A DNA stretch of 5,350 nucleotides from Methylacidiphilum sp. (GTDB lineage Bacteria > Verrucomicrobiota > Verrucomicrobiia > CAIQCK01), in assembly GCA_020718125.1 (NCBI GenBank), contig DYDC01000203.1, forward strand, positions 1 through 5,350, given 5' to 3'. The number at the start of each line of letters is the position of its first letter. Within the stretch, counting starts at the first letter, position 1. A program made the position numbers and the translations under genes. Under the pieces are notes generated by a model. That model saw nothing but the letters and a program-made list of their open reading frames with translations. It did not search any database and had not been told where the DNA came from. This document shows, one piece after another, positions 1 through 5,350 of the stretch.

Positions 1-128
1 CATGAAGGCGAGTATCTCGTTGGGCGAGTCAGCGAACCGGCAGGGTTTGCGCGCTATGGGCGGCTGTCCTTGGCAGCGGAGCACGAGTGGACGCGGACAA
101 TCGTGGCGACACGAACCCACTGACTGGA

Positions 129-161
129 GAGCCGGATGCGGGAGACCCGCCTGTCCGGTTC
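129..161 (+). ncRNA. Group II intron domain V (catalytic hairpin)
   Basis: The 33-base element folds into the standard domain V. The lower stem of 8 bp pairs 129-136 (GAGCCGGA) with 154-161 (TCCGGTTC), including a G-U pair at 131/159, and a T137-G153 wobble can extend it. The two-base bulge at 151-152 is on the 3' side, as expected. The upper stem pairs 138-142 with 146-150 and is capped by AGA. The catalytic AGC triad is present at 130-132. Domain V binds the catalytic metal ions of the ribozyme, so its intact form means that at least the splicing core at this end has not decayed. Confidence 0.9.
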
Positions 162-202
162 GGAGGGAGGGGTGAAGTTCAATCCTTCATCCCTACCCCT
201 AT
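162..202 (+). ncRNA. Group II intron domain VI with branch-point A195 and 3' splice site
   Basis: Immediately after domain V, 173-177 (TGAAG) pairs with 185-189 (CTTCA) around a 7-base loop. The stem continues 168-172 with 190-194 and then 165-167 with 196-198. This leaves A195 unpaired, in the position of the lariat branch-point adenosine. From A195 the sequence reads CCCCTAT to the end, so the 3' splice junction is predicted between T202 and C203. The boundary is an inference from the consensus branch-to-splice distance of 7-8 bases and the AY ending. Confidence 0.8.
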
Positions 203-221
203 CGATGAGCGGCGCAGCGGC

Positions 222-1082
222 TTACTTCAGCCCCTTCGACTTCAGGAACTCGAGACTCATCTTGAGACTGTCGAACGGGTCGCGCTTGCACTCGTCCTGC
301 TCGACCAGATAGCCGATCGCGCCGACTTCCTTGCCGGCCTTGAGGATCGCGTCCCAGTCGAACGAGCCGCGGCCGACCTCGGCAAAACTGCCGTCAGTCT
401 TGTCCATGTCCTTGCAGTGGATCATCGGCGCGCGGTTCTTGAACTTCGCCAGATGCTTCGCCGGGTCGGCGCCGCCTTTCGCGACCCAGTAGAGGTCCGG
501 CTCGGCCTGTAACGTCGGCGCGTTGTCGAAGAGCAGGTCGAGCGCGGGCTTGCCGTCGAACCGCGCCTCGAACTCGAACGCGTGGTTGTGATACATCAGC
601 GTAAAGCCGCGCCTCTTCAGTTCCCGCGCCCACTTCTCGAACAACTCCGCCAGCTTCAGCCAGTCTTCCTTCGTCTTGCGCCGCTGCGCGGCGATGAACG
701 GGATGGCGATGTGGCGGCACTTCAGCGCCTCGTGTTCGCTCAGGATCGGATCCACGCCCTTCTCAAATTCTTCGACGCCGATGTGCGTGGCGAGGATGGC
801 GAGGCCGTTGTCGTCGCAGAATTTCCTGACCTCGGCGACGGTCTTGCCGTGGTAGCCGGAGACCTGCACGCCGCGATAACCAAGCGACGCGACCTTCTTG
901 AGCGCGGCGGCAAAGTCGGCCTTGCAGGCGTCGCGCACGGTGTAGAGCTGAGCGCCGATCTGGGTGGCCCCGGCAGCGTTGCATGAGGAGAGCAGGGCGG
1001 GCATCGCGAGCGCGCCACCGGCCACGGCGGCGGTGTGATGCAGGAATTCACGGCGTGAACAGGTTTGAGGGGGCGTTTTCAT
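222..1082 (-). CDS. Tat-exported sugar phosphate isomerase/epimerase-like TIM-barrel protein
   Basis: The 286-residue protein belongs to the xylose-isomerase-like TIM-barrel superfamily (AP_endonuc_2 fold), whose members isomerise or epimerise sugars and inositol derivatives. The N-terminus carries a twin-arginine motif (SRREFL, residues 9-14), an Ala/Gly-rich hydrophobic stretch and a lipobox-like LSSC at 31-34. It is probably exported folded by Tat and may be lipid-anchored at Cys34. The barrel starts at IGAQLYTVRD (42-51). Candidate metal and catalytic positions are the YHNH motif (164-167), Asp196 in EPDLYW, His222 in IHCKD, and Glu261 in VEQDE, matching the usual E/D/H/E pattern of the superfamily. 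Its length is normal and its C-terminus intact. The start is supported by a GGAAAGGA Shine-Dalgarno sequence 9 bases upstream. It follows the methyltransferase-like gene by 19 bases and is probably the last gene of that transcript. The exact substrate cannot be read from the sequence. Confidence 0.9.
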   Translation of the reverse strand: MKTPPQTCSRREFLHHTAAVAGGALAMPALLSSCNAAGATQIGAQLYTVRDACKADFAAALKKVASLGYRGVQVSGYHGKTVAEVRKFCDDNGLAILATHIGVEEFEKGVDPILSEHEALKCRHIAIPFIAAQRRKTKEDWLKLAELFEKWARELKRRGFTLMYHNHAFEFEARFDGKPALDLLFDNAPTLQAEPDLYWVAKGGADPAKHLAKFKNRAPMIHCKDMDKTDGSFAEVGRGSFDWDAILKAGKEVGAIGYLVEQDECKRDPFDSLKMSLEFLKSKGLK

Positions 1083-1101
1083 GATGTCTTGTCCTTTCCA
1101 A

Positions 1102-2004
1102 TCAGATCAACCCACGCTGGCGGATGCCACGATAGACGACCAGATGGTCCTGCATCTGGATGAGCGGCCGCCGTTGCCGCCAGAAGCGGTCGTAAACGAA
1201 CTCCGTGATCTCCTCCCGTTGCTTGAGCGTGTAGCGATGGACGTGGGGGTAGAGCAGGATCATCCAGATGATGGCCATGAGGTTCGTGAACTCGTCCGTC
1301 GTGAAGCGGACAGGGCGCGAGGTGACGAGAACTTGCGCGCCGCGGAAAAGGCGGTTCTTGGCCAACTCATCCCGAAACTTCCGCAGGTCCTGGTCGTTGT
1401 GGCAGCCGCAGAACTTGCCCGCGAAATGATTGTAGAGCCACGTGGTGGTGTGCGGGTCTTCGCTTTCGGAAGCCATCAACACGGCATGGATGGCACCCGT
1501 CGGCGCGAGGATGGTGCGGGCGAGGTTTTCGTAAATCCGCCGCCACTTCGACGCCGCCGCGTAATAAAGCGAGTGATGCAGCGTGATGAGATGGACCGGC
1601 TCGCCGTGGAGCCGGTTCCGCAGGAACGCCCCGGTGTTCTTCGCGTTGAGGAAGACCTCGTTATAGTCGCCGCGAATGACCGTGACGTTGTCGGCGCACT
1701 GGCGATGCGTGCGCTCGCGGACGATGTCGAGCGCCGTCTGCTCCAGGTCGAGCAGGTAAAGCCCGCCGCTGGACGCCGATTGCAGGATGCGGAACTGTGG
1801 CTCCGCGCTGGAGCCGATGGAGAGCGTCCGCAACGGCGTGGAGAGCGGCAGCGTCTTGCTGAGCGTGCGGATGACCTTCGCCAGCGCCTCGCCGATGTCC
1901 ACCTTGTCGTTGCTGTGGCGCGACCAGACCTTGTCCTCCGCCGACATCTCCAGGTCGCCGACGCGGACACCGCCCTCGATCAGTTGCCTGCGCGCGGGGT
2001 TCAT
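1102..2004 (-). CDS. Class I SAM-dependent methyltransferase-like protein
   Basis: This is a roughly 300-residue protein with the order of motifs of a Rossmann-fold methyltransferase. LRTLSIGSSAEP (58-69) is at the SAM-binding loop, LYLLDLE (82-88) at the second strand with an acidic residue (Asp86) expected to bind the ribose, VTVIRGDYNE (107-116) next, and VHLITLHHSLYY (137-148) at the motif IV strand. Motif I is degenerate: the usual G-x-G-x-G is reduced to a single Gly followed by Ser-Ser, so SAM binding is likely but not certain. The C-terminal third (about 230-300), rich in Trp, Tyr and Arg, is unfamiliar to me and may set substrate choice. The ATG at 2004 was chosen. An in-frame TTG at 2019 would add five residues, but the only SD-like AAGGG touches it directly. 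The gene begins 19 bases after the PIN toxin stop, so it is probably translated from the same message. Substrate is unknown. Confidence 0.7.
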   Translation of the reverse strand: MNPARRQLIEGGVRVGDLEMSAEDKVWSRHSNDKVDIGEALAKVIRTLSKTLPLSTPLRTLSIGSSAEPQFRILQSASSGGLYLLDLEQTALDIVRERTHRQCADNVTVIRGDYNEVFLNAKNTGAFLRNRLHGEPVHLITLHHSLYYAAASKWRRIYENLARTILAPTGAIHAVLMASESEDPHTTTWLYNHFAGKFCGCHNDQDLRKFRDELAKNRLFRGAQVLVTSRPVRFTTDEFTNLMAIIWMILLYPHVHRYTLKQREEITEFVYDRFWRQRRPLIQMQDHLVVYRGIRQRGLI

Positions 2005-2023
2005 GGAGGTTGGGCGCAACCCT

Positions 2024-2395
2024 TCATGCGAGCGTCAGACCGAACGGCTGGAACGGACTGAAGTCCTGCGTGTTGATCGTCGCCAGTTTCGCGCCGCATC
2101 GGATGGCGACGGCGGCGATCATGCAGTCCGCCAGCGACCGCGAACGCCGCCCGGTCCGGTTGAACAGATCGGCGGCCAACGCAGCGTCTGCCGGAAGAAA
2201 CGCTTCCGGATTCGGGAAAACCCTCCGGGCCATGGCTTCGGCGGTCGCATCCAGCGGGCCGCAGAGGTATTCAGCCCATGCCACCGTGCTGACCCCGAAA
2301 GCCCCTCCCGCCGCGGACCACGCGCGGAATCGCGAGTGGGCGGGCGACCCGGCGAGGGTCGCTTGGATGAGGAAGTTGGTGTCGAAGTGAATCAT
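2024..2395 (-). CDS. PIN-domain toxin, VapC-like ribonuclease
   Basis: The 123-residue protein is of normal size for a VapC-family PIN-domain endoribonuclease, which cleaves RNA (often tRNA or rRNA) using a metal site made of acidic side chains. The N-terminal MIHFDTNFLI is the standard first strand with Asp5. Glu42 lies in WAEYLCG, Asp90 in SLADCMIAA, and Asp111 in NTQDF, so the full set of four PIN acidic residues is present and the enzyme should be active. The start at 2395 places the DTN motif at the usual distance. An in-frame ATG at 2422, three bases after the antitoxin stop, would add nine residues (MPRESRCRP) and would fit translational coupling; neither ATG has a clear SD. The antitoxin gene lies directly upstream. 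Family membership is well supported; the RNA target is unknown. Confidence 0.87.
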   Translation of the reverse strand: MIHFDTNFLIQATLAGSPAHSRFRAWSAAGGAFGVSTVAWAEYLCGPLDATAEAMARRVFPNPEAFLPADAALAADLFNRTGRRSRSLADCMIAAVAIRCGAKLATINTQDFSPFQPFGLTLA

Positions 2396-2425
2396 GGGCC
2401 GACAGCGCGATTCGCGCGGCATCGT

Positions 2426-2656
2426 TCAACGGCGCGCATCGCGCACCGCCGCCATCCATTCCGCCGCCTTCTTCTCGTCGAGGCGCAGATGTTCTTGCAA
2501 CGCCTCCAGCGCCTCCAAAGGCGAAAGTCCCGCCGACGCGGCGGTGACCGGCTCCAGGATTGTCAGCAGGCCATGACCCGCTTCCGGCAGCTTGGCCGGC
2601 TCCTTCGGGACCACTTTGCCGCGGTCAATGTCCACTTCCAACGTCACGTAGGTCAT
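2426..2656 (-). CDS. VapB-like antitoxin of the PIN toxin
   Basis: This 76-residue protein precedes the PIN toxin and is taken to be its antitoxin, blocking the ribonuclease and probably repressing its own promoter. Residues 1-36 read as a small beta-rich segment, with the pattern strand, DRGKVVPKEPAKLPE (11-25), strand TILEP (32-36). This resembles the N-terminal DNA-binding parts of antitoxins found beside PIN toxins. Residues 45-76 are a charged helix (LEALEALQEHLRLDEKKAA) that would wrap the toxin. Assignment rests on size, composition and position, and I could not place it in one named antitoxin family. A purine-rich GGAAAGAGG lies about 12 bases upstream of the ATG, so its ribosome binding site is weak or long-spaced. 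Confidence 0.72.
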   Translation of the reverse strand: MTYVTLEVDIDRGKVVPKEPAKLPEAGHGLLTILEPVTAASAGLSPLEALEALQEHLRLDEKKAAEWMAAVRDARR

Positions 2657-2755
2657 GGCGGAAGCTTACCTCTTTCCATCGCACAGGCGAATGAAAACTT
2701 GCACGGCAGCGAAACAGCGCGGACAAACGTGTATCCACTCATCAAGCCGTCGCTA

Positions 2756-4003
<1,248 letters not shown>

Positions 4004-4065
4004 GAGTGTCCTTTCGCTTGCAGGCTGTCGGCACGGGAGACTACCAACAGTTTTCGGCGGTTCAA

Positions 4066-4085
4066 TGGCAAAGTGTGGCAAAGTA
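4066..4085 (+). repeat. Tandem 10-bp direct repeat in the divergent intergenic region
   Basis: TGGCAAAGTG at 4066-4075 is followed immediately by TGGCAAAGTA at 4076-4085, two copies differing at the last base. It lies between the divergent TIM-barrel gene (start 4003) and the kinase fragment (start 4132). It could be a pair of binding sites on one face of the helix or a chance slippage product. Confidence 0.45.
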
Positions 4086-4095
4086 TGCGCTTTGC
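4078..4095. promoter_or_regulatory. Inverted repeat, possible operator upstream of the kinase fragment
   Basis: GCAAAG at 4078-4083 and CTTTGC at 4090-4095 are perfect inverted 6-mers around TATGCG, giving an 18-bp imperfect palindrome. The left arm overlaps the second copy of the direct repeat. Its position 37 bases before the kinase start and about 75 bases before the TIM-barrel start fits an operator controlling either gene, but no promoter hexamers are clear and the idea is an inference. An 8-base run of G at 4102-4109 follows. Confidence 0.3.
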
Positions 4096-4131
4096 GTGTG
4101 TGGGGGGGGTGATTCCCGGCGGAGAGAAATC

Positions 4132-4599
4132 ATGACCGGTTTCGAAGGCCAGAACTTCGCAGGTTACGAGATCGTCGCCAAGCTTGGGGAAGGTGGCCTG
4201 GGGTCCGCGTGGAAGGCGCGCCAGCCGCGGCTCAACCGTTTCGTTGCACTGAAGGTGATCTCGTCAGAGTTCGCCCAAGACCCGCAGTTCGTGGCCCGTT
4301 TCCGGCAAGAGGCCAGTGTGGCGGCCCAACTCAATCATCCCGACATCGTGCAGCTCTACACCACCGGCGAAAGCGACGGCATCTACTACAAGGCCTCGGA
4401 GATGATCCTGGATGGGCGGCGGGCCTTCGATCCGGCGGTCGCGATTGTGGATGCTGGCGCGCTGGGCCACCGGCCGACCGCTGCGGTGCGGCTGAACTCG
4501 GCCCGGAAAATGCCGCAACGGATTTTCACGCCGGGCCGCAGCCGCGGGAAACCCGCCGCCTCGAAGCTCGCCAGCGGGATGCGGTCCTCGACCACGTAA
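4132..4599 (+). pseudogene. Hanks-type Ser/Thr protein kinase, N-lobe remnant (kinase part about 4132-4405)
   Basis: The first 90 or so residues are the N-lobe of a bacterial PknB-like kinase: GYEIVAKLGEGGLG (11-24) with the glycine-rich ATP loop, VALK (38-41) with the ATP-anchoring Lys41, and RFRQEASVAAQLNHPDIVQLY (starting at 56) with the helix C Glu60. A strong SD (GGAG at 4121-4124, 7 bases from the ATG) supports the start. The similarity ends near residue 91 (YYKASEM). The HRD catalytic loop and the DFG metal loop, needed for phosphotransfer, are absent. The remaining 64 residues to the stop at 4599 are antisense to the CBM9-like gene and resemble no kinase. The product cannot be an active kinase. 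It is a gene cut by rearrangement, although the 155-codon frame is still open and could be translated. Confidence 0.82.
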
Positions 4600-5207
4600 C
4601 CGTCGGGCAGCGGCGAGCCGGCCGTTTCCAAGCCGGCGCAATTCCACGATGGGTCGAGATGGCGGTAGTAAGCGCCGCGATAGTCGAACGCCCGCCCGCG
4701 TGAGTTCACCTCCATGCAGTAGTAGTTGCGCATCACATCGTCGCGGCTGAAGTAAAGCTCGCCGCGGTCCTCGAACACGGCGTCCTGTTCGTCGCGCATC
4801 TTGTCGAGCGCCACGATGTCGGCGTCAGTCATGCGAAAGGTGAAGCAAAGGCGCGTCTCGTCGCACAGCGCGCGAAACTCCGTCGCGGGCGCCGGCTCTT
4901 TCTTCCACGGGAAGATGAAGTTCTTCTCGACGCTCGCTTCGCTCCACGCCGCTTCGTCGGCGCGACCGTCAATCTTGACCGCGGCCTTCGGCATCCAGCG
5001 CGCCCGATAAGTCTGCCCGCTCAGCCGGCGCGGCAGGAAATCGTCCAGCACACCGCCATCGCCGCGCTTGGCAAACGGGCCGAGCGGCGCTGTAAGCAAT
5101 GCTTCACACTTGGGGTGCGGCAGAAGCGTCTTGCTGCCGAACTCGACCTTGTTCCAGTCGGCCATTGCGGCCGCGCACGAAAGGATGAGCAACAGAAAGC
5201 AACGCAT
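4386..5207 (-). CDS. Secreted CBM9/DOMON-like carbohydrate-binding protein, 3'-truncated and probably frameshifted
   Basis: The frame codes 273 residues with a signal peptide (MRCFLLLILSCAAAMA, cleavage likely after Ala16), so it is exported. Residues about 75-240 look like the family 9 carbohydrate-binding (CBM9/DOMON-like) domain. KIDGRADEAAW (78-88) is the opening signature, followed by RLCFTFRMTDADI (119-131), YYCMEVNSRGRAFD (162-175), and DGYVVEDRIPLASF (202-215). Such domains bind sugars or haem, often beside other enzyme modules. After EFSR (237-240) the frame becomes low-complexity. In the next minus-strand frame it reads RASIHNRDRRIEGPPP, which looks more like protein, so a frameshift near 4488 is suspected. 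Family similarity stops near 4405, where the kinase remnant begins. The usual domain end and any downstream part are missing, and the TAG at 4386 is inside kinase sequence. GGAG seven bases before the ATG supports the start over an upstream GTG at 5273. Confidence 0.72.
   Translation of the reverse strand: MRCFLLLILSCAAAMADWNKVEFGSKTLLPHPKCEALLTAPLGPFAKRGDGGVLDDFLPRRLSGQTYRARWMPKAAVKIDGRADEAAWSEASVEKNFIFPWKKEPAPATEFRALCDETRLCFTFRMTDADIVALDKMRDEQDAVFEDRGELYFSRDDVMRNYYCMEVNSRGRAFDYRGAYYRHLDPSWNCAGLETAGSPLPDGYVVEDRIPLASFEAAGFPRLRPGVKIRCGIFRAEFSRTAAVGRWPSAPASTIATAGSKARRPSRIISEAL
4400..4415. other. Rearrangement junction between kinase and CBM9-like gene remnants
   Basis: To the left the + strand codes a kinase N-lobe, and to the right the minus strand codes the CBM9-like protein; both stop being recognisable within these bases. 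Two convergent genes each missing their 3' ends at one point is the expected product of a deletion or inversion, or of a chimeric assembly. I see no target-site duplication or insertion-sequence end at the junction. Confidence 0.6.
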
Positions 5208-5233
5208 GGCGATTCTCCAGGATGACAACATTG

Positions 5234-5251
5234 GCGGCGCGATGGCGCCGC
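5234..5251. repeat. GC-rich hairpin in the leader of the CBM9-like gene
   Basis: GCGGCGC at 5234-5240 and GCGCCGC at 5245-5251 are perfect 7-base complements around a GATG loop. It lies 27 bases upstream of the CBM9-like start, between that gene's SD and its upstream region. It is not followed by a U-run in either direction, so it is not a terminator. It could affect translation or be a protein-binding palindrome, or be chance in GC-rich DNA. Confidence 0.35.
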
Positions 5252-5286
5252 GATCACCGCCGGATGCAAACACAAAGTCTTACATG

Positions 5287-5317
5287 GCAGATGGGCACGC
5301 AGGGGCCTTTCATCTGC
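5287..5317. repeat. Spaced 7-bp inverted repeat upstream of the CBM9-like gene
   Basis: GCAGATG at 5287-5293 and CATCTGC at 5311-5317 are exact inverted copies separated by 17 bases. The arms are spaced about two helical turns apart between centres (24 bases), which would suit a dimeric regulator, but no other support is visible. The rest of 5208-5350 contains no gene that I can support. Confidence 0.25.
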
Positions 5318-5350
5318 AGGAGTCGAAAGGGCGCGGGGCTGGAGAGCGCA

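Larger units (their letters stand above)
1..202 (+). mobile_element. Group II intron, 3' end (5' part outside window)
   Basis: This is the 3' end of a self-splicing group II intron, a retroelement that normally carries a reverse transcriptase/maturase gene in domain IV. A canonical domain V hairpin (129-161) is followed directly by a domain VI hairpin with a bulged A at 195. The intron ends in the typical AY dinucleotide, here AT at 201-202, seven bases after the branch point. The 3' exon begins at about 203, and the first feature in it is the stop codon of the minus-strand TIM-barrel gene, so the intron sits in the gap just beyond that gene in opposite orientation. The 5' end, EBS sites and most or all of any encoded protein are to the left of the window. 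Bases 1-123 are open in frame 1 up to a TGA at 121-123, five bases before domain V, and might be the end of the intron protein, but I recognise no RT or maturase motif there. The intron subclass cannot be assigned from this end. Confidence 0.85.

Noticed and set aside
1..123. Frame 1 open to TGA at 121-123, possible C-terminus of the intron-encoded reverse transcriptase
   Set aside because: The 40 residues show no maturase, DNA-binding or HNH motif, and frame 2 is also open, so the frame cannot be chosen. It is mentioned only within the intron entry.
203..221. Terminator hairpin after the Tat TIM-barrel gene
   Set aside because: The GCGGC copies here are direct repeats, not inverted, and no stable stem with a T-run exists.
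87..512. 141-codon + strand frame across the intron end and the TIM-barrel gene
   Set aside because: It translates through domain V/VI RNA structure and then antisense to a well-supported gene; no coding character.
1081..2061. 326-codon + strand frame
   Set aside because: It is entirely antisense to the methyltransferase-like gene and has the Arg/Val/Asp-rich composition typical of antisense frames in GC-rich DNA.
2657..2755. Possible promoter or terminator between the basic-tail gene and the antitoxin
   Set aside because: No convincing -35/-10 pair and no stem-loop with a U-run could be found, although a promoter for the antitoxin is expected here.
4004..4081. N-terminal extension of the TIM-barrel protein to ATG 4081
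   Set aside because: The strong GAAAGGA site lies before the ATG at 4003, and the extra residues overlap the repeats of the intergenic region.

Overview
This is a GC-rich bacterial window. Its gene content suggests a member of the Verrucomicrobiota or Planctomycetota: a Tat/lipoprotein-type sugar isomerase-like TIM barrel, a second TIM-barrel protein, a CBM9-like secreted protein, a Hanks-type kinase fragment and a VapBC-like toxin-antitoxin pair. No rRNA, tRNA or marker gene is present, so the lineage is an inference from gene style. I see no CRISPR array and no integrase.

Layout, left to right. Positions 1-202 are the 3' end of a group II intron on the + strand. Domain V (129-161) and domain VI, with a bulged branch-point A at 195, are both recognisable, and the intron ends at about 202. 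Nineteen bases later begins, from its stop codon, a run of five minus-strand genes. In transcription order they are: a cytosolic xylose-isomerase-like TIM barrel with a histone-H1-like Lys/Arg tail (4003-2756), a 99-base gap, a VapB-like antitoxin (2656-2426), a PIN-domain toxin (2395-2024), a class I SAM methyltransferase-like protein (2004-1102), and a Tat-exported TIM-barrel sugar isomerase/epimerase-like protein (1082-222). The last four are separated by only about 19-30 bases and could be one transcript.

From 4004 to 4131 lies a short divergent intergenic region with a tandem 10-bp repeat and an inverted repeat. To its right (4132 onward, + strand) is the N-lobe of a Hanks-type Ser/Thr kinase with a good ribosome binding site. 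The kinase homology stops near 4405, where the sequence runs head-on into the truncated 3' end of a minus-strand secreted CBM9-like gene (start 5207). The + frame after that point is simply antisense to the CBM9-like gene. Both genes therefore lost their 3' halves at one junction, and the CBM9-like gene also appears to carry a frameshift near 4488. This is a rearrangement scar rather than a working kinase.

The two TIM-barrel genes and the CBM9-like protein fit extracellular and cytosolic carbohydrate handling. The toxin-antitoxin pair, intron and broken kinase/CBM9 junction show that the locus has been repeatedly rearranged. I found no convincing new multi-gene system. The most unusual items are the kinase/CBM9 junction, the histone-like tail on a sugar isomerase fold, and the intron sitting just past a stop codon.
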